This document shows, piece after piece, positions 35,125 through 48,124 of a DNA stretch of 64,000 bases. Origin of the DNA: Magnolia sinica. Lineage: Eukaryota > Streptophyta > Magnoliopsida > Magnoliales > Magnoliaceae. The translations under genes and the position numbers were made by a program. Numbering within the stretch: the first letter of the stretch is position 1; every line of letters begins with the position of its first letter. The notes under the pieces were generated by a model. That model made no database searches, was not told the DNA's origin, and saw only the letters and a program-made list of their open reading frames with translations. The stretch lies in the NCBI RefSeq assembly GCF_029962835.1, contig NC_080573.1, positions 89,337,501 to 89,401,500 on the forward strand, in the 5' to 3' direction.

Positions 35125-37171
35125 GCTGTATCCTAGTCCGTACTGTTCTGTCAACTGCCACGATCCTTCCCGTCGAATTCCAGCAACCTGTGACGTATAA
35201 TCAACGTTTGTGCGTGACTCTAAGCCGTATCCTGTAGAATTGAGTCAGCTTATTTCGAGATTTGTACCATTGTGACTGCACCATCACCGCGGTTCCGGTG
35301 CCGCGTCTCTCGCACCGATCTGATACCCTGGCAGGGAGATTGGGCCAGCATTTATTTCGAAGTAAATGCCATGCGTTTACAATCTCAAGAGAATCTCTAC
35401 ATCTTGTCCCATCAATCAATCAATCACTTCATGTCAAGTACACATCACCTTTCACCCCATCCCCAAGCAACTACTAAGTCAACTCTTTCTCACCACTCTC
35501 TTACACAACCATACATGTCAAGTACACACCACACATCACTCACCCTTTCACCCATCACACCCATCCCTCACTTCTCTTACAACCCTTTCTCTCTCTCTCA
35601 TTTCTCAACACAACTCCCAAGCCAGTAAGAGCATCACACGTCCAAGCTCTTCCATGAGAGAAAAATGAGTTGTGTGGCCCACTTTCCATCCCAAAATCCA
35701 TCATCCTAGCCCTTCATTTCTCATCCTCTCCATCAAAGTGAAGCTCAAGGAGACCAGCATTCCAACGGCCCAAGAAGATCGACGGTGGGTGCTTATTAGG
35801 CCAGATTTTTTTCATGTTTTGATGATGGCCAAGTGAGGCATACTGATTGATGGTATGGATCTCACTTTAGACCCTAGATGTGGCCGATGGCCCACCTTGA
35901 TTTTAATTATAATTTCATGATGGGGCCATTCTCCATAGACCCCATCATGATGTATACCTTCTTAGCTTGAATAGGGGTCATCTAGACCGTCTATTTTAGT
36001 GGAGAAGGAATCTCCACCGTTGGATTTTTATTTAATGGGCCCACATGTATTAGGACCTACTTGATGTATGATTGATTGCTAAGGAGGGCCCATAGTGTCG
36101 GGGTCCCTCCATCACACGTGTCCCTCGATCTCTCTCTCTCTCTCTCTTTCTTTTTATGTGATGATATGTTCATGTGGCCCACCTAGATGGACCCCACCAT
36201 AAGGCATGTATTTTATCCAAGTCATCTATAGGTGGGGCCCACTTTATAAGTGTTATATCCACACCAATCATCATTTAGTGGCCCACCTGAGCAGACAATC
36301 GTCCAGCATCCTTGGACGCCGCTAGACGTGCATGGAAAACATAAATATTAGCCTTAGTTCAAGGCATTGGGGTGAGCCACTTGTGTAGGCCCCACATTGA
36401 TGTATGGATTCAATCCAAGCCGTCCATCCTCTTCCCCACCTCATTTTAGGCATTGAGCCGAAAAATGAAGCTGATTTGACTAACTGGTGGGCCATACCTT
36501 AGCAAGCAGTGATTTTCACCATTTAAATTCACTTTAATTTTTCTACATGCCGAAAGATGCCCAATATTGGGGTTGATGGGCTTGTTATGGACTGTAGAAT
36601 TCATTGGGTGGGGCGGATTCTTTCGATGCGGGCCCCACGCATGAAAAACCTTAGAAAAACAAGTTTTTTTTTTCTAAAAAAGGCAGTTGACGCTACTGCT
36701 GCCAAAGGCGTGCAGACAGCGCTTACGCCAAGTGGGCGGGTGGACGGTAGGCAGGGACCCATGGCTCCAGCTATGGGCCCCACCATGATGTATATTTGTC
36801 ATCCAACCCGTTCATATGGTGGGCCACTTCCAGCCATGGGCCCCCTCCAAAAATCAGCCATATCCAAAGCTCAGGTGGCCCACATCATAGGAAACAGTGG
36901 TGATTAAATGTCTGCCATTGAAACCCTTTCTGGGTCACAGAAATTTTGGATTCAATATGAAATTTGTTTTCCTTCCATTCAGGTCAGAGTGACCTTATCA
37001 ACAGATTGGATGACATATAAACATTATGGTGGGCCCCACGTGGGACCCACTATGGTGTATGTATTTTACCCACACCGTCCACCTTGTTGGAGGGTGGGAC
37101 CACTATGATGTATGTGTTTTTTACCCATGCCGTCTAGCCATTTGGCTGGGCTACTAGATCAATGTGGATCC
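35125..37171 (+). repeat. 4.3-kb direct repeat, copy II, first segment
   Basis: Starts 'gtatcctagtccgtactg' like copy I at 30812. It repeats 'gtccaagctcttcc', 'tgtggcccactttcc', 'gggcccatagtgtcgggg', (CT)n, then 'gaaaccctttctgggtcacagaa' and 'ttgttttccttccattcaggt', matching 32300-32360. It contains several copies of the unclassified 'ggccccaccatgatgtat..ccgtcca' repeat (36360, 36776, 37031). Cut at 37171 by the first copia element. Confidence 0.75.
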
Positions 37172-39199
37172 TGTAAGTGCTATAGTTTCTATCCCTCTTT
37201 GTTGTCAAATTTGTAGTGCCAAAATCACTATTATACTCTTATATATAACTTGCATAAGTGAAGCTTTCTCAAGGATCAATATTCATTAACAAGCTAAGCT
37301 CACAACAAGCAAAGCTCTCAAGTACAAGACTCAAGATCTTGAATGAAAGAACTGCTCACAAGACTCAAGCTGAAACTCAAGCTGAACTCAAGTTCAAGTT
37401 GAAATTCAAGCTGAACTCAAGACTCAAGCCGAAACTCAAGCCACTTTCAAGATTGAGTTACATGAAGAGTTCAACTACATCAAGACTTCAAGACTCGATA
37501 CTTCAAGGTCACTTGTTCCTAATGCTTCAATGTCCATACTTCATGATTGAGGTTTGTTTGACCATAGGTTGACCTTAGAAGTAGGTCATTTCGGATACAT
37601 AAGCCGAATGTTATTTACATGTGATTGGTCTGTTCTTGACTAGTCCTAAGCCTTCTTCGACTAGTCCTAGACTTGCTTCGACCGATCTAAGAAATTCCTC
37701 GACCGTCGTAAGTTTGTTACAAATTCCGGATAAAATCATTAGCCTTCGACTAGTCCCGAATGCATTCGACCGATCGTAGAGCAGTGTCGGCGATCTTCGA
37801 CCGTCATACAATCTACGACTCGAAGTCCAACGAGCTTTTCAGGACCTACGACCGGTCGAAGGAAACCTACGACCGGTCGTAGGTGATCTACCAATCGTAG
37901 GAGAGCTACGACCAGTCGTAGAACAGTCAAAGCATATCCCGCCGGATTTTTCAAATATCATTAGAGCTTCGACTAGTCGAAGAGCACACTAGACCAATCG
38001 AAGACCCGATCTTCTCACCTATAAATAGTGCACGAATCTCAAAGAAATCATCGATTAAAAAAAGTATTCAAGCCAATCTTCGTCGAACTTCGAGAGATAA
38101 TTCTATGCTCCATCTAAGCTAAGTGTGCTTATTTAATATTATCTTTCCTTAGCTTTATTTTAATTGATTTTGTTTCTTATATTCCAATCGATTTGATAAA
38201 GAGGAATTATTATTCCCTTTCTTTGGAATCAAAATCAATTAAGGCAAGCCCTATTTGGTTTAATTTAAAATCTATTAGAATTAGAACCATTGTAATCGAG
38301 TCTGGACATTGAACTTGGACATTCAATCATCTACTCTGATTTGGTTCTACCGGGCTGCTACAACGAAGGAGATATTCAGGTATTTTACATATTGTAAATT
38401 CCTTTCTATTATTTTGGTTTCTTTCAAGATTTGCCGGAAAAATCTTGTTATTTTGGTTATCTGAGGAGAGCCAGGAAAACTCCGAAGTGGGGTTTTTTTA
38501 ATTGTGTAAGCCCACATACAAAGACACAATTGTAAGGGTTTTGGGTGAACATAGGAAAACCTATTTTTAGTGAACGCTAATATCCCTGTGTGAGGATATT
38601 AGGAGTGGAGTAGCTTTTTGTGTGGCTGTTGTTTAACAGTTGGTGAACACAGGCGAACCACTATAATCCCTTGAGTTGTGGTTGATTGTTTTATTCTTCT
38701 AATTTTTTATTCTTTTGTGGGATGTATGTATGGTGGTGAATGTTGTAATTATTTCAAGCTTTGTGAGAATGTTGTAATAGCTTAGAATTTACTTTCTGCT
38801 ATTCCTTTATAAGCTTGATTTTCAATTTCATTTGAAAGTTGTTTCAGCAAGGTTGCCTGCCATTTTTATGGTGTATGGCTATCCCTAGAACAATACATTT
38901 TTAATTACAAGTCATTTCAATTCGGTTTATATTTATTTTTGTATTCCTCTTCGATTTGAGACTTGATACAAAGACCTTTCTAGAAATAAGGTTGTCCTAC
39001 CATAAACTCGTGTTTTGGTGTAAGGTTGTCCTTAGAATAACGTTTGTATCAACCTCTCAAGATCTGAATTTTGAGGTTGTTTTACTTTCTGCATTGTTAT
39101 TTAATTTGGCTATCATTTTCTTTATTATTCCATTGTTATAAGTTTTTATTTGGCATTGTCCTATTCACCCCCTCTAGGACATATAGCTTGGCCTTTTCA
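37172..39199 (+). repeat. Element 1, 5' LTR
   Basis: 2,028 bp with TG...CA ends. U3 carries the CGACYRGTCG palindrome array (37640-38005), then TATAAATAG at 38020-38028 as core promoter. Compared with its 3' LTR partner it shows many one- or two-base losses, mostly at CAG/CTG. Confidence 0.92.
37640..38005. promoter_or_regulatory. Palindrome array in U3 of element 1 (5' LTR)
   Basis: About a dozen copies of a palindromic core, CGAC(C/T)(A/G)GTCG, flanked as CTTCGAC..GTCGAAG or CTACGAC..GTCGTAG, end about 15-30 bp before the TATA box. The best copies are 'ctacgaccggtcgtagg' and 'cttcgactagtcgaag'. The same array occurs in all four LTRs (45640-46025, 48595-48955, 57500-57840). Confidence 0.85.
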
Positions 39200-39201
39200 A
39201 G

Positions 39202-39214
39202 TGGTATCAAAGCC
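39202..39214 (+). promoter_or_regulatory. Primer-binding site, element 1
   Basis: TGGTATCAAAGCC, two bases after the LTR. It is complementary to initiator Met-tRNA except for one G-to-A change relative to element 2 (TGGTATCAGAGCC). Confidence 0.85.
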
Positions 39215-39272
39215 TAATAGCTCCTTTTTAATTTTTGGATTTAATTCTGAGCTAACGATTTAAGCTATTTAA

Positions 39273-40470
39273 GATGTCAAATTTTGATAGCCTTTCGATC
39301 ACTAGGCCTCCACCCTTTGATGGCTCCAACTATGCTTATTGGAAAGCCGAATGAGGATCTTCCTCAAATCAATGGATGAAAATGTGTGGCAAGCCACGGT
39401 GGTGAATGGAATCCTCCTATCATGGAAGTTCTTGGGGTTGATGGTTCAAAATCTATGAAAACCACACCATATTACCAATGGACCACCCTTCGAGAAAAGT
39501 GAGAGTAGTGCAAATGCTAAAGCACTAAATGCAATTACTTGCGCACTATCACCGGATGAGTTCAAAAGAATCATTTCTTGTGATACGCAAAGCAAGCTTG
39601 GGATGTATTAGAAATGACACACGAGGGTACTACAATTGTCAAAAATCTAAAGTCCAACTCCTCACAACCAGATTTGAAGAAATTCATATGGAGGAAAATG
39701 AAATGTTTATGGACTTTCTACACTAGATTGAATGACATTGTAAACTCAATGTGGGGTCTTGGCGATAAAATCCCAGAGAAAGTAAAGTGTGTGCAAAAAT
39801 ACTACGCTCACTTCCTGAACGGTTCAATTCTAAAGTAACCGCAATCCAAGAACTTCGTGATATGGATAATATGAGGGTTGAAGAACTAGTTGGTTCTCTA
39901 CAAACCTACGAGTTAAACTTTAAAGCTCCTAAAGGTAAATCTATCGCGCTAAAATCTTCTAAATGTAATTCAAAAGAAAATTGATTCAGAAGATGATATG
40001 GCTCTTTTAGCTAAAAATTTTACACAATTGTCAAAAGCAGGAAAAGAGTTGATTTTCAAAAATCAAATGATAAAAAGAAGTTCAGACCCAAATATAGAAA
40101 ATCTTAGAAAGATAGTCAATGTTACAACTGTCTAGAATATGGGCACTTAGCAAATAGATGTCCTAAATGGGACAAACCCAATAAGAAGGGTATGTTGGCT
40201 ACATGGGATGAATCATCGGATTCTGAAGGTTCTTCTCAAAAGATTCTGAAACTGAGTCTGGCAATGAGATTAAAGCTCTTATGACTCTAGCCAAATTCAC
40301 ATTTTCAGAGATAATGACTCTACAAGTGAAGAAAATTTGAATAGTGAATGTGAAAATGAAGATGATCTTCAAGACGCTTACAATGCCCTATATAAGGAAA
40401 GTTGTAAAATTCCTGTCAAACTTAAAATTCAAAAGAAAAGTTTTCTAAACTCAAAAATTATTTTGATTCA
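39273..40470 (+). pseudogene. gag of element 1, frameshifted
   Basis: Copia-type capsid polyprotein (DUF4219 and UBN2-like). The start SNFDSL..PPPFDGSNYAYW is in frame, then frames change at 39348, 39410, 39586 and later. A nucleocapsid knuckle CYNCLEYGHLANRC (C-x2-C-x4-H-x4-C) is readable at 40120-40161. Element 2 is the less damaged copy of the same protein. Confidence 0.85.
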
Positions 40471-40524
40471 CTCGTCTTAGAAAAATCACAAATTTCAGAT
40501 AGTTTTGAAAAATCAAAATGCGAT

Positions 40525-43500
40525 TTGGAATTCAAAAACTCACTAATTGTTGATTTAAAATCTGAAATTGAGAATCTTAAAATTGAAGTATCTTCTCTTC
40601 CGAGTTTAAAGGACACATGGAAATATGCCCAAGGTGATCCAAAGTTAGAAAAACTTTTATCCGGATCAAGAAAATGTGGCGATCGATCCGAGTTGGGCTA
40701 TGATAAAAATCTACCTCCTAAACAAAAGTATACTCCTCCTATGATTGTTAAAGGAGAGTCCTCAAACTCAAAAGGGAAAAGTACTTATCAAGATTTTTCT
40801 AAAAATTCAAAAACTTTTCAAAAACCTAGAAACCGCCATGTAACTTTAATCAGAATCGAAATCCACTAGCTGAAAAGATAGTAGATTTACTCAAGGAGCT
40901 ATTAAAATCTAACTCTATAGGTCATTCCTACAAGTATACACAAAAGAAGACCAACTATGTTCCTAAACCCAAAACAGTTATGAAATGGGTTCCTAAAGTT
41001 ACCTGCTTGGTTGCTCACACTGCTTTCAAAGCAACAAGTCATTCAAAGTGGTACCTAGACAGTGGATGCTCCAGGCATATGACAGGTGACAAAGCTTTAT
41101 TCACCGATCTGAAAGATATGACTGATGGTTCAGTCACATTTGGTGATGGTAGCAATCGCAAGATTATAGGCCAAGGTACGGTTCAACTTTTTAATCTTCC
41201 GGTGTTTAAAAATGTTTTATACGTTGAAGGTTTAAAACATAACTTGCTTAGTATATCACAAATATGTGATAATAACCATAATGTTCGGTTTTCTAATCAA
41301 AGCTGTGAAATACTAAACAATAAGGGTTCTGTAATATTAACTGGACGTAGAACGTCTGAAAATTGCTATATTATTAGTGAATCCAGCTCATCTAATCAAA
41401 CATGTTACATGGTCCATACAGACGAGACCGACTTATGGCACAAACGTCTTGGACATGTACATTATCGAAATTTATATCGATTGAGCAAACGAGAACTTGT
41501 AAGAGGTTTACCCAAACTTCAAAAATTAGATAAAATATGTGGTGAGTGCCAGATAGGCAAACAAACAAAGAACTCACACAAAAAGGTGAATTCAAATACC
41601 ACATCAAGACCACTCGAACTTCTCCACATGGACCTGATAGGACCTACCAGAACGGAAAGTCGTGGTGGTAAAAAGTATATCTTGGTAATAGTTGATGACT
41701 TTACCAGATTCACTTGGGTAGTCTTCTTAAGGGATAAATCTGAAACCCTTGAAGAAGTAAGAAAAGTTCTCAAAAGGATTCAAACTGAAAAATCTTCTCA
41801 AATCAGTAAAATTCGTAGTGATCATGGATCTGAATTTGAGAATAGCAATTTTAAGAAGTTCTGTTCCAACCAAGGAATATTACATGAATTCTCTACTCCC
41901 AAAACTCCACAACAAAATGGAATTGTAGAAAGAAAGAATAAGGTGCTTCAAGAAATGGCTAATGTCATGTTGAATAGCATGAAGCTCTCTAAAAATCTTT
42001 GGGTCAAAGCCAATACCACTTGCTATATTATTAACCGAGTCTACACTAGAAAGATAATAATAAAACGGCTTACGAATTGTGGTTCAATAAAAGCCTATTG
42101 TTAAATACTTTCGAGTTTTGGGCAGTAAGTGCTATATTTTATGTGATCGTGAAAATTTGGGAAAGTTCGATACGAAGAGTGATGAAGGTATTTTTCTAGG
42201 ATACTCTTTAAACAGTCGAGCTTATAGAGTTCTGAACAAAAGGACCGGTGTGATTCAAGAATCCATTAATGTTGTCATTGATGATCACTTAAACACACCA
42301 ATCTCTAATTCAGATAATGATGAAGTACTAATCATTGATAAACCCGATACTTCATCAAATCAGATTGATTCTGAGTTGAGGAATGTTAAAGATCATCCAA
42401 CCACACAAATTCTTGGAAACCCTCTCACCGGTGTTCGCACCCATAGACAACTTGAGGATATATGTAATTATGTATGTTTTACATCCCAAATTGAACCATC
42501 TAACGTAAAAGAAGCTCGTGAAATCTGGATTGTTGCGATGCAAGATGAACTCAACCAATTCATAAGAAATGATGTTTGGTATCTCGTACCAAGACCTAAA
42601 GATAAACACATCATTGGAACAAAATGGATTTTCAAAAATAAGTCGATGAATGTGGAAATATAATTAGAAACAAGGCTAGACTGGTGGTACAAGGTTATAC
42701 TCAAATTGAAGGGATTGATTTCGATGAAACCTTTGCACCGGTAGCACGTCTTGAATCTATCAGACTATTTATATCCATTGCATGTTTTAGAAAGATAAAG
42801 ATCTATCGGATGGATGTGAAAAGTGCTTTTCTAAATGGCGATTTACATGAAGAAGTCTATGTTGAAAAGCCAATGGGATTTGAAGATTCCAAAAATACTG
42901 ATCATGTATATCGGCTTAAAAGTCACTATATGGATTAAAACAATCACATATCGCATGGTATGAGAAAATAAAAAAATTACTTTTAACTCATAAATTTCAA
43001 ATGGGATCTATTGATAAAACTCTGTTTATTAATAAACATATTGATCATATCTTAATTTTACAGATTTATTTTTATGATATCATTTATGGAACAACTTGTA
43101 TTGACTTGAATAATGAGTTTGCAGATTTGATGAAATAACAGTTCGAAATGAGCATGGTTGGGGAATTGACTTATTTCCTTGGATTGCAAGTAAAGCAACA
43201 ACGAAGGAATATTCATTTCTCAATCTAAGTATGCCTTGAACCTAATTAAGAGATTTGGATTTGAAAATGGCAAAAATTTTGATACTCCTATGAGTACTAC
43301 CATGAAACTATCAAAAGAATCTAATGGTAAAAATGTTGACTCAAAACTTTATCGGAGTATGATTGGTAGTTTGTTATATTTAAGCTAGTAGACCCGATAT
43401 TTCTCTAAGTGTTGGTATTTGCGCAAGATATCAATCTGATCCAAAAGAATCTCACTTGATTGTTGTCAAGCGAATTATTAGATATGTCGCAAGTATTGTA

Positions 43501-44004
43501 AATCTTGGTCTCTGGTATCCTCATGAGACTAGTGTCCAATTAGCTGGGTACTCGGATGCTGACTGGGGTGGTAATCTAGATGATAGAAAATCAACCAGTG
43601 GTGGTTGTTTTTTCATTGGAAATTGTCTAGTTTCTGGTTTAGTAAGAAACAAAATTCTATTTCACTTTCAACAACTGAAGCTGAATATTGCAGCTGGTAA
43701 TGCATGTACACAACTTGTTTGGATGCAAAGAATGCTAGGTGATTATGGAATTAAACAGATTCTATGTTATTACATTGTGATAATTCCGGTCGATAAATAT
43801 TTCAAAAATCCTATTCAGCAAGCATTCTCGTACTAAGCATATTGACATTAGATTTCATTATATAAGGGAATTAGTAGAAGAAAAGTTATATCTCTAGAAT
43901 ATATTCCTATTGAAGATCAACGAGCTGACATTTTCACAAAATCTCTCGATAAAAGCAGGTTCAAAAAGATAAAATTTGATCTTGGCATGTGCATTTTAAA
44001 TTGA
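40525..44004 (+). pseudogene. pol of element 1 (PR-IN-RT-RNaseH), broken
   Basis: A spacer rich in K/S/N leads to the longest open piece, 40980-42104. That piece holds protease (WYLDSGCSRHMTGD), the GAG-pre-integrase zinc motif (LWHKRLGHVHYRNL with C-x2-C), and the integrase core with all three acidic positions (HMDLIG, SDHGSEF, NGIVERKN). Further pieces carry the integrase tail (42118-42663), RT start and [10 protein letters not shown] (42684-42938), and GYSDADWGGN..KSTSG of RNase H (43456-43836). The RT YVDD box near 43068 reads YFYD, so one catalytic Asp is lost. The end at 44004 matches element 2. Confidence 0.9.
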
Positions 44005-44099
44005 TAATTTATGCCTTCTTGTATAATATTGTATATATTTGCTAGATTGTATTTCAATTTTTGTAAAAATTGCAAGCAAATTGAATTTTTGGGGTTTAT

Positions 44100-44150
44100 A
44101 CGACCAGTCATGAGTATACACGACCAGTCGTACTCCGACCGGTCGTAGTA
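44100..44150. promoter_or_regulatory. Palindrome cluster between pol and the third ORF, element 1
   Basis: Copies 'cgaccagtcatgag', 'cgaccagtcgta' and 'cgaccggtcgtag' of the U3 palindrome occur outside the LTR. The cluster ends at the junction of an internal deletion (see 44145). Confidence 0.75.
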
Positions 44151-44187
44151 TCCTCGTTCGGGTAATAAATCTGACCTGACTTCATTT

Positions 44188-44721
44188 ATGGTTCGTGTTA
44201 TCCATGCTATCTCAAATGGTACTCAGATTTGTTTGCCTTCCTTAATCTGTCATTTTATTCTTCAGTTTCGTCTCCATCCTGGTCATAGTGACATTCCATT
44301 TGCATACTTTATGACTGTATTGGCTACTCATATGTTAGTCGATATGCCTGTTGATGAAGCACCTATCCATCATCTGATCTTCAACAATACAAATATTAAT
44401 AAGATGAAGTTGGATCTGCTTCCTGAACAAGGTGGTGGTGGTCCTGAAGAAGCTGGTGTTGATATTAATATGGATGACATTTTTGAGGAACTGGATTCTG
44501 ACTCAGCTAATGATCCAGATTTTGTACCATCTGATGTTGATGCACGTCTGAGTGCATTAGAAGGTAGAGTTGAGGATATAAATGTTAAGTTGGAAAACAT
44601 GTCTGTTGCTCATGATTTGCAATTCAAGTATATGCGCAAATATCTTAGGCGCTTGAACAAAGGCATGCACCAACTTGATCCTTCTATTCCTGCTCCATCT
44701 TCAAGTTCTAGTTCTGACTAG
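44188..44721 (+). pseudogene. Third ORF of element 1, N-terminally deleted
   Basis: 177 codons, nearly identical to the last part of the intact ORF of element 2 (55335-56474). The first half and the leader are missing: sequence jumps from the palindrome cluster straight to 'tatcctcgttcgggtaat', which in element 2 lies about 870 bp further on. A TATC-type microhomology at the junction suggests an end-joining deletion. The acidic middle and Ser-rich C-terminus are kept. Confidence 0.85.
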
Positions 44722-44911
44722 TCTCTATGAGACTTTTTGTATGTAATAACTTTCTTACTTAGCACTTGGCTGATTTTGATTTGGATTCTATTTATGTTCT
44801 TGATGTAATGCTGGATATATGTGATGTTATCTTGTGTTCCTCTTATTCTCTTACTTCCTCATGTTTCTCTCATGACTTCCTTTCTTTAGTTCTCCTTTGT
44901 CATATTGTGAC

Positions 44912-45144
44912 AAAAAGGGGGAGAATGGTTTGTTCTTAATGTGATTGTGAGGGGAGTAGCAGTGGTTATGTTACCCAGGGGGAGTTAGGGGGAATATATG
45001 TTTGATCTTGTTGAATGATAATGGTTGAATGTTGAAACTGGTTGAATGTTGAATATTGAATATTGATTTGCAGGTGTTAACCAGTTGTTTTACTTTTGTT
45101 TATTATGGTTATGTGTTTTGTCACTAATTTGACAAAGGGGGAGA
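44912..45144 (+). promoter_or_regulatory. Multiple polypurine tracts, element 1
   Basis: AAAAAGGGGGAGA (44912-44924), a weaker AGGGGGAGTTAGGGGG (about 44979) and the LTR-adjacent AAAGGGGGAGA (45134-45144). The first and last follow a TTTGTCA..TGACAAA inverted repeat. Multiple tracts of this wording are a known Sirevirus signature. Confidence 0.85.
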
Positions 45145-45145
45145 T

Positions 45146-47222
45146 TGTAAGTGCTATAGTTTCTATCCCTCTTTGTTGTCAAATTTGTAGTGCCAAAATC
45201 ACTATTATACTCTGTTATATATAACTTGCATAAGTGAAGCTTTCTCAAGGATCAACATTCATTAACAAGCTAAGCTCACAACAAGCAAAGCTCTCAAGTA
45301 CAAGACTCAAGATCTTGAATGAAAGAACTGCTCACAAGACTCAAGCTGAAACTCAAGCTGAACTCAAGACTCAAGTTGAAAGTCAAGCTGAACTCAAGAC
45401 TCAAGCTGAAAGTCAAGCTGAACTCAAGACTCAAGCTGAAACTCAAGCCACTTTCAAGATTGAGTTACATGAAGAGTTCAACTACATCAAGACTTCAAGA
45501 CTGATACTTCAAGGTCACTTATTCCTAATGCTTCAATGTCCATACTTCATGATTGAGGTTTGTTTGACCATAGGTTGACCTTAGAAGTAGGTCATTTCGG
45601 ATACATAAGCCGAATGTTATTTTACATGTGATTGGTCTGTTCTTCGACTAGTCCTAGGCCTTCTTCGACTTGTCCTAGACTTGCCTCGACCAGTCTAAGA
45701 AAATCCTCGATCAGTCGTAAGTTTGTTACAAATTCCGGATAAAATCTGTTAGCCTTCGACAAGTCCTGGAATCTATTCGACCAATCGTAGGAACAGTGTC
45801 GACTGATCTTCGACCAGTCGTACAATCTTCGACTCGAAGTCCACCGAACCTTTGCAGGACCTACAACGATCGAAGGAAACCTACGACCGATCGTAGGTGA
45901 ACTACGACCGATCGTAGGAGAGCTACGACCCAGCGTAGAAACGATCAAAGCATATCCCGCCGGATTTTTCAAATATCTGTTAGAGCTTCGACTAGTCGAA
46001 GAGCACACTAGACCAGTCGAAGACCCGATCTTCTCACCTATAAATAGTGCACGAATCTCAGAAGAAATTGAATTAATTAATTAAGTCAAGCCAATCTTCG
46101 TCGAACTTCTGAGAGATAATTCCGTGCTCCATCTAAGCTAAGTGTGCTTATTTAATATTCTCTTTCCTTAGCTTTATTTTAATTGATTTTGTTTCTTATA
46201 TTCCAATCTGATTTGATAAAGAGGAATTATTATTCCCTTTCTTTGGAATCAAAATCAATTAAGGCAAGCCCTATTTGGTTTAATTTAAAATCTATTAGAA
46301 TTAGAACCATTATAATCGAGTACTGGACATTGAACTTGGACATTCAATCATCTACTTTGATTTGGTTCTACCCGGCTACTACAACGGAGATTTTCGGTAT
46401 TTTACATATTGTAAATTCCTTTCTATTATTTTGGTTTCTTTCAAGATTTGCCAGAAAAATCTTGTTATTTTGGTTATCTGAGGAAAGCCAGGAAAACTCA
46501 GAAGTGGGGTTTTTTTAATTGTGTAAGCCCACAGACAAAGACACAATTGTAAGGGTTTTGGGTGAACCTGGGAAAACCTATTTTTAGTGAACGCTAATAT
46601 CCCCTGTGTGAGGATATTAGGAGTGGAGTAGCTTTTTGTGTGGCTGTTGTATAACAGTTGGTGAACACACAGGCGAACCACTATAATCCCTTGAGTTGTG
46701 GTTGATTGTTTTATTCTTCTAATTTTTTATTCTTTTTGTGGGATGTATGTATGGTGGTGAATGTTGTAATTATTTCAAGCTTTGTGAGAATGTTGTAATA
46801 GCTTAGAATTTACTTTCTGCTATTCCTTTATAAGCTTGATTTTCAATTTCATTTGAAAGTTGTTCCAGCAAGGTTGCCCTGCCATTTTTATGGTGTATGG
46901 CTGTCCCTAGAACAATACATCTTTAATTACAAGTTATTTCAATTCAGTTTATATTTATTTTTGTATTCCTCTTCGATTTGAGACTTGATACAAAGACCTT
47001 TCTAGAAATAAGGTTGTCCTACCATAAACTCTGTTTTTGGTGTAAGGTTGTCCTTAGAATAACGTTTGTATCAACCTCTCAAGATCTGAATTTTGAGGTT
47101 GTTTTACTTTCCTGCATTGTTATTTAATTTGGCTATCATTTTCTTTATTATTCCGCTGTTATAAGTTTTTATTTGGCATTGTCCTATTCACCCCCTCTAG
47201 GACATATAGCTTGGCCTTTTCA
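45146..47222 (+). repeat. Element 1, 3' LTR
   Basis: 2,077 bp and the better preserved LTR of element 1. Palindrome array 45640-46025; TATAAATAG at 46039-46047. The 5' end has an expanded 'ctcaagctgaa' array (45340-45450) that is shorter in the 5' LTR. Confidence 0.92.
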
Positions 47223-48124
47223 AGTCCACCTGTTTCACCCATGCCTTCCATCTATATGGGATCCACCATGATGCATATGTTGCATCCAAACCGTCTATCC
47301 ATTTTGAAAGATCATTTTTTTTTTGGCATGAGCGTAAGAATAAGACAGATCTAGAGTCATGTGGAACACACTATAGAAACAGTGTTGGATTGAATGTCCA
47401 CCATTAAAACCTTTGGATTTCAAGGTTGGACAAGTATGATATTTACTTTCCCTCTAAATCCAAGTCCTTGTGACCTTACGAATAGATTGGACAGGGAATA
47501 AATGCTATGGCGGGCCTTGGGAATTTTAATGGTGGAAGTCATCATCACCATTTATATTTTGGATATGGCCCATTTGATATACATAGGGCCCAATTGGTGT
47601 GACCCATTTGATACACATAAGGCCCATGGGTTTAGGGCCATTTTGATTCCTTCTAAGGCCCATGAGTTATGGCCCATTGCAATGTACAAAAGGCCCATTG
47701 GTGCGGCCCATTGATGTGGCCCACTTGATGAATATAAGGCCCATGTGATATGTCCCATTTAATGTATTTAAGGCCCAATAGGATGTACCTAAGGTCCATT
47801 GCAATGTGTGATCCCAACATGGTTTAGGTAATGATGTTTATGGCAAGCTATGCCTTGGGAACAATGCTGGTTTGACGTCCACATTGTAAGAATAATGTTG
47901 GTTAAATGTCCGCATTATGACTCTCCTTAGGGCCCATTGATAGGACTGTACTTGTTGTGTGTAGGCCATTTAGTCCCATCTGCGTTATAAGGATAGTTCA
48001 TTACTTTATAACATGCTTAGTATAATCCCATGACTCATACCCATACGCATCATATGTATACTTGATATGAGGAATGTTTGATCATAGCGTAAACCAGTTG
48101 AGCTGAGACATTTACGGGACTCCT
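47223..48124 (+). repeat. 4.3-kb direct repeat, copy II, second segment
   Basis: Runs from the right flank of element 1 to the left flank of element 2. It has the 'gaatgtccaccattaaaacc', 'ccttgtgaccttacgaatag' and 'aggcccatttgatatac' landmarks, matching 32290-32420 and 33.8 kb in copy I, then 'gacatttacgggactcct'. No gene. Confidence 0.7.

Larger units (their letters stand above)
37172..47222 (+). mobile_element. Ty1/copia (Sirevirus-like) retrotransposon 1, 10.05 kb, degenerate
   Basis: LTRs at 37172-39199 and 45146-47222 both start TGTAAGTGCTATAG and end CCTTTTCA. A Met-tRNA-type primer site (39202), gag, pol, a truncated third ORF and three polypurine tracts follow in order. The elongated LTRs, the extra ORF after pol and the repeated AAAGGGGGAGA tracts fit Sireviruses. 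Flanking pentamers are GATCC and AGTCC, not a clean duplication. Coding is broken by many small indels, an active-site loss in RT and a deletion of about 870 bp behind pol. It is inserted in copy II of the 4.3 kb repeat. Confidence 0.9.

Noticed and set aside
37640..38005. CRISPR-like array in the LTR
   Set aside because: Repeats are short palindromes with irregular spacing inside a plant LTR promoter; spacers are not unique and there is no cas context.
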